Shown in pieces: positions 7,211-13,135 of a stretch of 13,135 bases of DNA. The number at the start of each line of letters is the position of its first letter. The first letter of the stretch is position 1. This DNA is from Candidatus Omnitrophota bacterium. GTDB taxonomy: Bacteria; NPL-UPA2; BS750m-G34. The DNA lies in assembly GCA_016783345.1 (NCBI GenBank), contig JADHWT010000028.1, positions 1 to 13,135 of the forward strand. The letters are read 5' to 3'. The translations under genes and the position numbers were made by a program. The notes below the pieces were generated by a model. The model was not told the origin of the DNA. It saw only the letters and a list, made by a program, of their open reading frames with translations, and ran no database searches.

Positions 7211-8956
7211 CTACACCAATACCTCCGGCATAATCTTCTTTAGCTTTTTCCTGAGTAGCATCTCAACCTCCCGGCCGGTAGAGAGCCCAAGGGCCTCCTG
7301 GGTTACTGCCTTAGCTTCTGCTACAGTAATAGAACGTATTACCTTTTTTATCTCCGGGATGACCACCGGACTCATGCTAAGTTCATCAATGCCAAGGCCT
7401 AAAAGGATAATTGTATACAATGGATCCCCTGCCATCTCCCCGCACATTCCTACCCATACATTCGCCTGATGACCGGCATCTATAACATTCTTTATAAGTT
7501 TCAGCACCCCCGGGTGGGTCGGCTGATAGAGAGATACTACTTTTTCATTGACCCTATCTACAGCTAAGGCATATTGAATGAGGTCATTTGTCCCGATGCT
7601 GAAAAAATCTACTTCCTTTGCCAGGATATCACTTATCATTGCGGCAGACGGGGTCTCAATCATGGTTCCTATCTTTATATCCTTGTTAAAAGCAATTCTC
7701 TCCTTTTGAAGTTCTTTCTTGGCTTCTTCAACCAGCGCCTTTGCATGGAGAAGTTCTTCGAGAGTGGTAACCATAGGGAACATCATCTTTATTTTGCCAA
7801 AAATTGACGCGCGCAATATTCCCCTTAACTGAACCTTAAATATGTCAGGTCTCTCAAAACAGAATCGAATAGCGCGGCATCCGAGAAAGGGATTTATCTC
7901 CTGCGGATACGCTAATGGAGAAAGAAACTTATCTCCGCCAATATCGAGAGTCCGAATGACTAAAGAAAAAGGATTAATTTCTTCTGCTACCTTTTTATAT
8001 GCCTGAAAGTGTTCTTCTTCACTGGGAAGATCCTTTCTGTTCAGATAAAAAAATTCAGTTCGATATAATCCAATCCCCTGTCCGCCATTGGCTATGACAA
8101 TCGGGACCTCCTCCGGCAATTCAATATTTGCGGCAAGTTCTATCTTTTTCCCGTCCATAGTTACAGATGGCAGTTCCTTTACCCCGCGCAACCCGGTTGT
8201 AAATTTTTCAAACTGCTGCTTTGTAGTCTCATATTGGCGGATTGTTCTCTTGTCAGGATTAATAATAACTAAACCATGATGTCCGTCAATTATAAGCATA
8301 TCACCATCATTAACTACGCTTGTTATATGTTTAAGCCCGACTACTGCGGGAATCTGAAAGGCCTTGGCCATGATAGCTGTATGAGAAGTCTGACCGCCGA
8401 TGTCAGTGGCGAAACCCTTGACCTTGTCCCTCCTCATCTGAGCAGTGTCTGAAGGTGAAAGGTCATGCGAAACAACGACTACCTCCTCTTGAATGTCTCT
8501 GAGAGACTTGGAGGTCTTCTTACCCATAAGATTACGTAAGACCCTGCGCCCTATATCGCGGATATCCGAAACCCTCTCTTTCAGATAATCGTCTTCCATC
8601 TCCTGAAAATTTTTTATAAGTTTCTCCAGCACTTCCATAAAAATATATTCGACATTCAGCTTTCTCTTCTCTATTCCCTGCATCGTCTCTTCGATAAGGA
8701 GGACATCTTCGAGAACAAGAAGATGGGCATCGAGTATATGGGTATGTTCCTCATCGAGGCGCTGACTGATTTCTTCTCTTATTTTTAATATTTCCTCAGT
8801 AGTATCGGCAAGCGCCCTTTCAAATCGAGCGATCTCAAAGGCAATCTTATTATTAGGGATACTATATTTAGACACAGCTAATTTCTCAGCGTGAAAGACA
8901 ATGGCCTTACCAAGTATTATGCCATCTGAAGCTGAAATACCGCTTAATTTCTCCAT
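7211..8956 (-). CDS. ptsI: Phosphoenolpyruvate-protein phosphotransferase, enzyme I
   Basis: Enzyme I autophosphorylates from PEP and passes the phosphate to HPr. The 581 residues match the family. The N-terminal HPr-binding helical part is followed by the phosphohistidine loop GGQTSHTAIMA (His192). The C-terminal PEP-binding barrel has RTEFFYL near 299, the IETPSA segment near 433, FFSIGTNDLIQYALAVDR (451-468) and the catalytic VGMCGEMAGD with Cys505. The ATG abuts the ptsH stop (TAGATG), with GGAG about 10 nt upstream, so the two relay proteins are made together. No fused GAF or EIIA domain is present, so this is the plain carbohydrate-type enzyme I and not PtsP. Confidence 0.98.
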   Translation of the reverse strand: MEKLSGISASDGIILGKAIVFHAEKLAVSKYSIPNNKIAFEIARFERALADTTEEILKIREEISQRLDEEHTHILDAHLLVLEDVLLIEETMQGIEKRKLNVEYIFMEVLEKLIKNFQEMEDDYLKERVSDIRDIGRRVLRNLMGKKTSKSLRDIQEEVVVVSHDLSPSDTAQMRRDKVKGFATDIGGQTSHTAIMAKAFQIPAVVGLKHITSVVNDGDMLIIDGHHGLVIINPDKRTIRQYETTKQQFEKFTTGLRGVKELPSVTMDGKKIELAANIELPEEVPIVIANGGQGIGLYRTEFFYLNRKDLPSEEEHFQAYKKVAEEINPFSLVIRTLDIGGDKFLSPLAYPQEINPFLGCRAIRFCFERPDIFKVQLRGILRASIFGKIKMMFPMVTTLEELLHAKALVEEAKKELQKERIAFNKDIKIGTMIETPSAAMISDILAKEVDFFSIGTNDLIQYALAVDRVNEKVVSLYQPTHPGVLKLIKNVIDAGHQANVWVGMCGEMAGDPLYTIILLGLGIDELSMSPVVIPEIKKVIRSITVAEAKAVTQEALGLSTGREVEMLLRKKLKKIMPEVLV

Positions 8957-9229
8957 CTATTCTTCTCCGAACTTACTGAGGATGAGTTGCTGAAGTGCCC
9001 CCATCGCCTCGTCTGCATCCTTGCCTCTGGCTTTTATTTTAATAGCACTTCCCTTGGCTGCAGCCAGCATCATAATCCCCATAATTGATTTCCCATTGAC
9101 CTTTTTGCCCTCCTTTTCGACTATAATGTCAGCCTTGAAACCATTGGCTGTCTTGACGAAAAGGGCAGCTGGTCTAGCGTGCAGACCTAACTCGTTTTGA
9201 ATCTCGAAATCTTTTTCAACCATCGACAT
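8957..9229 (-). CDS. ptsH: Phosphocarrier protein HPr
   Basis: HPr carries phosphate from enzyme I to EIIA proteins. The 90-residue protein has the active histidine in GLHARPAA (His17 as numbered from this start) and the regulatory serine in GKSIMGIMMLAA (Ser48), the target of HPr kinase, which is also encoded here. Two starts are possible: ATG at 9229, with GGATAGGG just upstream, or the ATG two codons later at 9223, which would give the classical His15/Ser46 numbering. I keep the first because its spacing to the Shine-Dalgarno is better. The gene overlaps the end of the EIIA gene by 43 nt in another frame. Confidence 0.97.
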   Translation of the reverse strand: MSMVEKDFEIQNELGLHARPAALFVKTANGFKADIIVEKEGKKVNGKSIMGIMMLAAAKGSAIKIKARGKDADEAMGALQQLILSKFGEE

Positions 9230-9669
9230 TTTTTCCCTATCCTCATAATTTTTACTCGAATTCTCTGACGCCTGTCCTTAAGTAAGGTATCAGCTATAAG
9301 AATACTATTCTTACCTGCCTGTATCAGTTTAAATGCGAGATCATCTATATCATCCGATGCCCTGTTACTGGCTAATGTAAGAAGCATCGGAAGGTTTACG
9401 CCTGTAACAATCTTGATGTTATATTCATTGACAAAGGAATAACCAATATTTGAAGCACTGCCGCCGAAGACATCTGTAAGGAATAGAAAAATTTCTCTCC
9501 GGCCGAATTTTTCTAACGCCGCGCCAATTTTATGGCGAAATTCGCGTCTACCCTCTCCGGGATTAAAACAGATGGCCTCGCAATCCGGAATCTTTCCAGC
9601 AATATTTTCCACTGTCTCTAAAAAATTACTGGGCAATCCGCCATGACCTGCGATAATTACCTTAATCAT
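9187..9669 (-). CDS. PTS EIIA domain protein, mannose/fructose (EIIA-Man) family, stand-alone
   Basis: A single-domain EIIA protein of 160 residues. The phosphorylatable histidine is His9 in the AGHGGLP motif at the N-terminus. LTDVFGGSASN and TGVNLPMLLTLA are the other two hallmarks of the mannose family. No EIIB, EIIC or EIID is adjacent, so it probably acts as a phosphorylation-state sensor fed by the neighbouring HPr, not as part of a sugar transporter. The C-terminal basic tail (about residues 130-160) goes beyond the usual domain end, and its last 14 codons lie inside the start of ptsH, so the tail is probably unimportant for phosphotransfer. It starts with ATG 4 nt after rapZ. The ribosome binding site is weak (GAAAGAG). 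Confidence 0.93.
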   Translation of the reverse strand: MIKVIIAGHGGLPSNFLETVENIAGKIPDCEAICFNPGEGRREFRHKIGAALEKFGRREIFLFLTDVFGGSASNIGYSFVNEYNIKIVTGVNLPMLLTLASNRASDDIDDLAFKLIQAGKNSILIADTLLKDRRQRIRVKIMRIGKKCRWLKKISRFKTS

Positions 9670-9673
9670 AATA

Positions 9674-10552
9674 TCACTCTTTCTTTATGTCCCGATGCTC
9701 CAAACGCACTACTGCATCACGGTCTCTCGCAAAATGTTTTTTTAACTCGCTCGACAGCACAACTGAACGATGTTTCCCTCCGGTACAGCCAAGGGCTACA
9801 GTCAAGTAGGCCTTCCCTTCACGGCGATAATAGGGCATCAAAAAATCCAGGAGGGTATAAAGTTTTGTTAAAAAATCCCTGGTGATTTTCTCCTTTAAAA
9901 CAAAGGAACGCACAGCCTTAGCACGGCCGCTTAAGGAACGAAGCTTCCGTATATAATAAGGATTGGGTAAAAAACGCACGTCAAAGATAAGGTCAGCGTA
10001 CTCAGGTAAACCAAATTTATACCCAAAAGAAATAATATTGATCATCATTTTAACATTATCCGGCGGTACCAAAAAATTTTTAATAAGACTTTCTTTAAGC
10101 TCATGGACATTGAGATTAGTTGTATCTATAATAAAATCTGCCTTTCTTTTAATAGGCGCAAGTCTTTTTTTCTCTACCTCAAGATTCTCAAGTATTGAAT
10201 CTCCATCCCCTAAAGGGTGCCTGCGTCGCGTCTCACTGAATCTCCTTATCAAAACTTTGTTGGAAGCCTCCAGATATAAAATCTGATAAATATATCCGCT
10301 GTTTTTAAGCCGCGTAAGCGTGTCCAATAACTTATCCAGAAAAACCCTCTCCCTTATATCAATCCCCAGCGCTATCTTCTCTATTGGTGTGCTGGAGTGA
10401 TGGCAGAGCTGGGCAAATGTGATGAGAAGCGACGTAGGAAGGTTATCAACACAAAAAAAGCCCAAATCCTCCAAACACCTAAGCGCCTGGTTTTTACCTG
10501 CCCCTGAGAGCCCGGTGATAATTACAAAATGTGGTTTTCTTCTCTCTGCCAA
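9674..10552 (-). CDS. rapZ: RNase adapter / nucleotide-binding protein RapZ (YvcJ family)
   Basis: RapZ-family proteins bind nucleotides. In E. coli RapZ delivers the small RNA GlmZ to RNase E and so tunes glucosamine-6-phosphate synthesis; that role is not assured here. The 292 residues match the family. The P-loop is GLSGAGKN (14-21) followed by LEDLGFFCVDNLP. DTTNLNVHELK (143-153), SFGYKFGLPEYADLIFDVRF (175-194), FLPNPYY and the C-terminal GCTGGKHRS (255-263) are all conserved. The odd point is Asn21 where Walker A requires Ser or Thr (codon AAC). The start is TTG at 10552, 4 nt after hprK, with AAGGA upstream. Placement with hprK, ptsN and hpf is the classical context of this gene. Confidence 0.95.
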   Translation of the reverse strand: MAERRKPHFVIITGLSGAGKNQALRCLEDLGFFCVDNLPTSLLITFAQLCHHSSTPIEKIALGIDIRERVFLDKLLDTLTRLKNSGYIYQILYLEASNKVLIRRFSETRRRHPLGDGDSILENLEVEKKRLAPIKRKADFIIDTTNLNVHELKESLIKNFLVPPDNVKMMINIISFGYKFGLPEYADLIFDVRFLPNPYYIRKLRSLSGRAKAVRSFVLKEKITRDFLTKLYTLLDFLMPYYRREGKAYLTVALGCTGGKHRSVVLSSELKKHFARDRDAVVRLEHRDIKKE

Positions 10553-10556
10553 AATA

Positions 10557-11507
10557 CTATTCCTTTTCTACTGAACCTGTAGGAAGATTTATAGCCTGAC
10601 TCAATTTTTGGGTAAGTTCTTTGGCTGAATCAGATCCCATTATCTTAAGCCTCTGATTCATAGCTGCTATCTCTACCAAAGTAGCCACATCCCGGCCAGG
10701 CCTGACAGGGATAACAATCTCCGGCAAGCTTACTCCCAAAAAGGTAATCTTTCTTTCTTCTAATCCCAGACGGTCATATTCCTTGCGTGGTTTCCATGCC
10801 TCCATACCTACAACCATTTCAATACGTTTTTTAGTGCGGATGGATCCAACTCCAAAAATATTACGAATATTGATAATCCCAAGCCCCCTTATCTCCATAT
10901 GATGACGAATGAGTTCTGGCCCGCCACCCATTAGAACTTGACCCTCTTCTAATTTTATATCCACGATATCATCAGCTACCAGACGATGACCTCGCCGCAC
11001 CAGGGCAAGGGCACATTCACTTTTCCCTACTCCGCTCTTACCCATAATCAATGTCCCCACGCCATATACATCAAGCAGTACCCCATGAATGCTCATTTCC
11101 GGCGAAAAAAAATCTTCCAGATACGATGAAAGTCTGGTAAATAAAAGGTTAGAAACAAGTTTCGATTTTATAATAGCTACTTTATGGAGCGATGCCAGGT
11201 TTATGAACCCTTTAGGCAAAACAGCCCCACTATTAATAATACAGGGAATCTTGGTTTGCAAAAGATGAATAATTCTTTCCCGGCGGTCTGCAGAAGTTAA
11301 TTTTTGTAAAAAGCCTCCTTCAAGTCTTGTCAGCAGTGTTACACAGCTAGAATTAAAATGTTCTCTATAGCCGGCTAGGAATAACCCCGGACGATTTATC
11401 TCACAGGTCTCAATCAGGTTTTCCAAACCGACATCTCCTGTAATCAAAGAAAGTTTTAGACTTCGTCGATTATCTTGAAAAAACCTTCTTACCTTTAAGG
11501 CCCCCAT
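10557..11507 (-). CDS. hprK: HPr kinase/phosphorylase
   Basis: HprK phosphorylates HPr on its regulatory serine and can reverse the reaction, coupling the relay to metabolic state. The 316 residues include an N-terminal ligand-binding-like domain (about 1-135) and the catalytic domain. Motifs: HGVLLDVYG with His141, Walker A GKSGVGKS (156-163), RGHRLVADD (172-180), the family signature EIRGLGIINI (205-214), and the C-terminal IPVRPGRD and NQRLKIMG. All are intact. The ATG follows the ptsN stop by 2 nt with GAGGG upstream. The target serine is visible in the ptsH product of the same cluster, which supports a functional pair. Confidence 0.98.
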   Translation of the reverse strand: MGALKVRRFFQDNRRSLKLSLITGDVGLENLIETCEINRPGLFLAGYREHFNSSCVTLLTRLEGGFLQKLTSADRRERIIHLLQTKIPCIINSGAVLPKGFINLASLHKVAIIKSKLVSNLLFTRLSSYLEDFFSPEMSIHGVLLDVYGVGTLIMGKSGVGKSECALALVRRGHRLVADDIVDIKLEEGQVLMGGGPELIRHHMEIRGLGIINIRNIFGVGSIRTKKRIEMVVGMEAWKPRKEYDRLGLEERKITFLGVSLPEIVIPVRPGRDVATLVEIAAMNQRLKIMGSDSAKELTQKLSQAINLPTGSVEKE

Positions 11508-11509
11508 CG

Positions 11510-11974
11510 TTATTTACCCTCTTCATCTTTACGGCGTATAGCCGCGAAAAGTACCTCTGGGCTTTGGGCCCTCATTAATTCCTCACGAAAATCTTTCTCT
11601 TTAAGCAGGCGTGATATACGGGCAAGAGCCTTAAGATGTGGTCCGGCTGAATCCTGCGGAGCAACCATAAGAAAAAAGAGATAGGCAGGTTCTCCATCCA
11701 GACTATCAAAATCAATACCTTTTTCTGAGCGGCCAAAGGCTGCAACAAGCTTCTTCACTGTCTTAGTCTTTCCATGCGGAATACCGATCCCTTCACCAAT
11801 GCCGGTAGAGCCAAGTTTTTCTCTCTCTAAAAGAACCTTTACCATCTCTTCTTTATCTTCTATCTCCCCGGCCTTGACCAATAGATCAACCAGTTCCTCT
11901 AAGACTTCTCGTTTATTCCTGCCCTTAAGATTAGTACTTATACATTTTTCACTCAAAAAATCTATAATCCTCAT
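11510..11974 (-). CDS. ptsN: PTS nitrogen-regulatory type EIIA (fructose/mannitol EIIA family)
   Basis: A single EIIA-2 domain of 154 residues with the phosphorylated histidine in GIGIPHGKT (His67). Upstream lie LLEREKLGSTGIGEG and downstream DGEPAYLFFLMVAP and HLKALARISRLLK, all typical of EIIA-Ntr. In proteobacteria PtsN relays PTS phosphorylation state to potassium and nitrogen control. Here its upstream phosphodonor would be HPr, since only the carbohydrate-type HPr and enzyme I are encoded nearby. The ATG overlaps the hpf stop by 4 nt (ATGA), repeating the hpf-ptsN pairing known from the rpoN region of proteobacteria, although rpoN itself is not here. Confidence 0.95.
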   Translation of the reverse strand: MRIIDFLSEKCISTNLKGRNKREVLEELVDLLVKAGEIEDKEEMVKVLLEREKLGSTGIGEGIGIPHGKTKTVKKLVAAFGRSEKGIDFDSLDGEPAYLFFLMVAPQDSAGPHLKALARISRLLKEKDFREELMRAQSPEVLFAAIRRKDEEGK

Positions 11975-12303
11975 ATATCTCTATCCTCCTGGGCCTCCTG
12001 AGCTTTTATTTTAACCTTATGGTCTTTGAGACGGTCATGATACCTGCGCAACTGTTTTATAATCTTGTTTATAGCCAAATCAACAGATGTATACATGTCA
12101 CCGGATGATTCCTTAGCAAAAATAGTCTTCCCCTCCAGGTTAAAAGTTATCTCTACGGTATGGATATACTTTTCCATAGACATAACAACATGCGCATCTA
12201 TAATCTTATCACTATACTTTAAGGCCTTCTTTATCTTATCTTCCGCATGCTGCCGCAGTGACTGAGTTACCTCTATTTTGCGTCCGCTAATAGTAAGATT
12301 CAT
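11971..12303 (-). CDS. hpf: Ribosome hibernation promoting factor / sigma-54 modulation protein, short form
   Basis: HPF-family proteins bind the small ribosomal subunit and hold ribosomes inactive in stationary phase. From the ATG at 12303 the protein is 110 residues, starting MNLTISGRKIEVT, the standard beginning of the family. It has the single beta-alpha-beta domain (ITFNLEGKTIFAKESSGDMY, SVDLAINKIIKQLRRYHDRL) and a short basic-acidic tail, with no C-terminal dimerisation domain, so it is the short type. The frame is open to another ATG at 12333, which would add 10 atypical residues, so I prefer the internal start. A 6-bp hairpin lies just upstream of that ATG. The stop overlaps ptsN by 4 nt. 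Confidence 0.93.
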   Translation of the reverse strand: MNLTISGRKIEVTQSLRQHAEDKIKKALKYSDKIIDAHVVMSMEKYIHTVEITFNLEGKTIFAKESSGDMYTSVDLAINKIIKQLRRYHDRLKDHKVKIKAQEAQEDRDI

Positions 12304-12313
12304 CACCAAACAA

Positions 12314-12328
12314 ATCGCCTCTGGCGAT
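12314..12328 (-). repeat. Small hairpin in the hpf leader
   Basis: Inverted repeat with 6-bp arms (ATCGCC / GGCGAT) and a 3-nt loop, 10 nt before the preferred hpf ATG. On the transcribed strand the only Shine-Dalgarno-like string (AGAGG) falls in the loop and the downstream arm, so the hairpin could limit ribosome access. It may also be chance. Confidence 0.35.
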
Positions 12329-12341
12329 AACATATAGTGGT

Positions 12342-12364
12342 TGGAATTGTCTTTTGAAATTCCA
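12342..12364. repeat. Inverted repeat between acylphosphatase and hpf
   Basis: Perfect 7-bp arms (TGGAATT / AATTCCA) with a 9-nt spacer in the 73-nt gap between the two genes. No T-run follows on either strand, so it is not a standard terminator. It could be an operator or an RNA-processing site, but I cannot assign a function. Confidence 0.35.
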
Positions 12365-12376
12365 TACCATTAATTA

Positions 12377-12646
12377 CTACACACATACCCTAAATATATC
12401 ATACCGGCTTTCCCCTGTCAATCTGCTTACCTCCACATTTTCTATCCTGGCACCAGGAGGGCCCTTATGACACCACTCTATCATCTCCTTGATTCTGGTC
12501 TCATCACCTTCAAAAAGGCACTCTACCTCTCCTGAATAAAGATTTTTCACCCAGCCGGTAAGGCATTTTTCCTGCGCCTTACATTTGGTGCTATACCGGA
12601 AAAAGACCCCCTGCACTCTCCCGCTTATAATAACCCTTACCCTGAT
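12377..12646 (-). CDS. acyP: Acylphosphatase, probably from a non-canonical start codon
   Basis: Acylphosphatases hydrolyse carboxyl-phosphate bonds in small molecules. The sequence from VQGVFFRYSTKCKAQ through GWVKNLYSGEVECLFEGD to HKGPPGARIENVEV is a full match to the family, with the catalytic Arg (VQGVFFR) and Asn (WVKN). The first available ordinary start is GTG at 12616, but that removes the first core strand. The frame upstream encodes RVRVIISGR, exactly what the family has there, yet contains no ATG, GTG or TTG before a region unlikely to belong to the protein. An ATC at 12646 with AGGG 6 nt upstream would give 89 residues, the usual length. I therefore place the start there by inference. 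A base error replacing an ATG is the main alternative. It follows the small membrane protein gene by 8 nt. Confidence 0.85.
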   Translation of the reverse strand: MRVRVIISGRVQGVFFRYSTKCKAQEKCLTGWVKNLYSGEVECLFEGDETRIKEMIEWCHKGPPGARIENVEVSRLTGESRYDIFRVCV

Positions 12647-12654
12647 CTTTTTCC

Positions 12655-12849
12655 CTATCCTAATACAAAGGCCAGTGCTACTAAAATCAGAACCATCACG
12701 ATCTGCGCATCGTAGTCTTTCTTTTCCATTTTGTAGTCTTTTTTCTCTAAACTAAAATCACCTTTTTTCTCTTCTGCAATAGCTTCGTGAGTAAAAAGAC
12801 ATACGACAAACAAAAACAAAATAAATAAAACAATTAAAATTTTAGCCAT
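12655..12849 (-). CDS. Small hydrophobic protein with signal peptide and C-terminal membrane segment, unknown function
   Basis: I do not recognise this 64-residue protein. Residues 4-20 are strongly hydrophobic after MAK and are followed by HEAIA-EE, a good signal-peptidase site after residue 25. A charged stretch (26-48) follows, in which LEKKDYK and MEKKDYD form an imperfect tandem repeat. Residues 50-64 are again hydrophobic (IVMVLILVALAFVLG), reaching the C-terminus. If the signal is cleaved, the mature protein would be a short tail-anchored peptide of about 39 residues. The ATG has a strong Shine-Dalgarno, GGGAGGA, 7 nt upstream, so it is very likely translated despite its size. It lies 18 nt after tRNA-Met and 8 nt before the acylphosphatase start, so it is part of this transcript. 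Confidence 0.75.
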   Translation of the reverse strand: MAKILIVLFILFLFVVCLFTHEAIAEEKKGDFSLEKKDYKMEKKDYDAQIVMVLILVALAFVLG

Positions 12850-12856
12850 ACAAGTT

Positions 12857-12862
12857 CCTCCC
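12857..12862 (-). promoter_or_regulatory. Ribosome binding site of the small membrane protein, adjoining tRNA-Met
   Basis: GGGAGG on the - strand, only 5 nt after the 3' CCA of tRNA-Met and about 7 nt before the ATG. After tRNA 3' processing the mRNA would begin almost exactly at this site. Confidence 0.75.
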
Positions 12863-12867
12863 TATTT

Positions 12868-12944
12868 TGGTGGCGGTGCAGGGACTCGGACCCCGGACAC
12901 AGAGATTATGATTCTCCTGCTCTAACCAACTGAGCTACACCGCC
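12868..12944 (-). tRNA. tRNA-Met (elongator), anticodon CAT, CCA encoded
   Basis: On the - strand the sequence folds as a full cloverleaf. The acceptor is GGCGGTG/CACCGCC and the D-arm GCTC...GAGC with AGTTGGTTA in its loop. The anticodon stem is GGAGA/TCTCT with loop ATCATAA (anticodon CAT), the T-arm is CGGGG/CCCTG, the discriminator is A, and CCA is encoded. The ATCATAATC anticodon region and a paired first acceptor base pair fit the elongator. A tRNA-Ile with lysidine-modified CAT is the alternative but fits less well. Confidence 0.95.
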
Positions 12945-12970
12945 ATTGCCGCACTTTAACCTTTATGAAA

Positions 12971-13002
12971 ACAGGGCACCTACCTAACAGTAAGTGCCCT
13001 GT
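12971..13002 (-). terminator. Stem-loop between the two tRNA genes, possible weak terminator or processing hairpin
   Basis: Perfect 9-bp arms ACAGGGCAC / GTGCCCTGT, extended by TAC/GTA after one mismatch. On the - strand the stem ends in T and is followed by TTT, giving a run of four T, then C. That is short for an intrinsic terminator, so partial termination after tRNA-fMet, or a cleavage site separating the tRNAs, are both possible. Confidence 0.55.
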
Positions 13003-13008
13003 AGATAA

Positions 13009-13085
<77 letters not shown>

Positions 13086-13096
13086 AAAACTATTTT

Positions 13097-13124
13097 ATTA
13101 TACAATAAAAAATTATCCTGTCAA
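13097..13124 (-). promoter_or_regulatory. Consensus sigma70 promoter of the tRNA-fMet operon
   Basis: On the - strand TTGACA (13124-13119) and TATAAT (13102-13097) both match the consensus perfectly, with a 16-nt AT-rich spacer. Transcription would start near 13090, about 5 nt before the tRNA-fMet 5' end. No equally good promoter is visible further down the - strand run, so it may also feed the downstream protein genes. Confidence 0.9.
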
Positions 13125-13135
13125 TCTTATTGTGA

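Noticed and set aside
12304..12333. N-terminal extension of hpf from the ATG at 12333
   Set aside because: The added residues MLSPEAICLV are not family-like, and the domain begins exactly at the internal ATG.
12326..12364. Possible promoter for hpf (TTTCAA, 17 nt, TATATG on the - strand)
   Set aside because: The spacing is right, but the -35 matches only three of six consensus bases and the -10 four of six, which is expected by chance in AT-rich sequence.
12342..12364. Inverted repeat as an intrinsic terminator of acyP
   Set aside because: No T-run follows the stem on either strand, and the stem is AT-rich.

Overview
The window looks like a contiguous piece of a chromosome from a Gram-negative, diderm bacterium of moderate GC (about 45% where I hand-counted). 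Evidence for an outer membrane is a lipid A pathway gene (lpxA). The combination of lpxA, HPr kinase, an archaeal-type phosphoglucose/phosphomannose isomerase and a short adenosylhomocysteinase points to a deep-branching lineage. Candidatus Omnitrophota is my best guess, but it rests on recall of gene content and not on any search. Coding density is very high and no stretch over about 75 bases is unexplained.

Left part, + strand (1-2228): the 3' part of guaA (GMP synthase, cut by the window edge), then hisH and hisF, the two subunits of imidazole glycerol phosphate synthase. hisH and the start of hisF are more AT-rich than guaA. hisF is abnormal twice over. It carries a perfect palindrome (1966-1988) that adds about 10 residues in frame, and it lacks about 39 residues (barrel strands beta6 and beta7) between two Gly-Ala-Gly motifs.

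Right part, - strand (13124 down to 2220): one long co-directional run. It begins at a perfect-consensus sigma70 promoter driving initiator tRNA-fMet and elongator tRNA-Met. A small two-hydrophobic-segment protein follows, with its Shine-Dalgarno only 5 nt after the tRNA CCA. Then come acylphosphatase and the ribosome hibernation factor hpf. Next is a regulatory phosphotransferase module: ptsN (EIIA-Ntr), hprK, rapZ, a mannose-family EIIA, ptsH (HPr) and ptsI (enzyme I). The run ends with phosphoglucose/phosphomannose isomerase, metK, ahcY, lpxA and a putative PD-(D/E)XK nuclease. Most junctions overlap by 1-4 nt or are separated by fewer than 30 nt, which suggests one or a few polycistronic transcripts.

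How the genes work together: enzyme I takes phosphate from PEP to HPr and on to the two EIIA proteins. HPr kinase/phosphorylase would modify HPr at its regulatory serine. No sugar permease (EIIB/EIIC) is present, so this looks like a sensing and regulatory relay, not a transporter. MetK makes S-adenosylmethionine and AhcY removes the S-adenosylhomocysteine left by methylation. LpxA starts lipid A synthesis.

The most unusual points are the palindrome insertion and internal deletion in hisF, an acylphosphatase whose first strand can be translated only from a non-canonical start codon, a tRNA-to-mRNA junction with almost no spacer, an Asn replacing Ser/Thr in the RapZ Walker A motif, and a nuclease with an unrecognised, possibly modified-base-reading, N-terminal domain.
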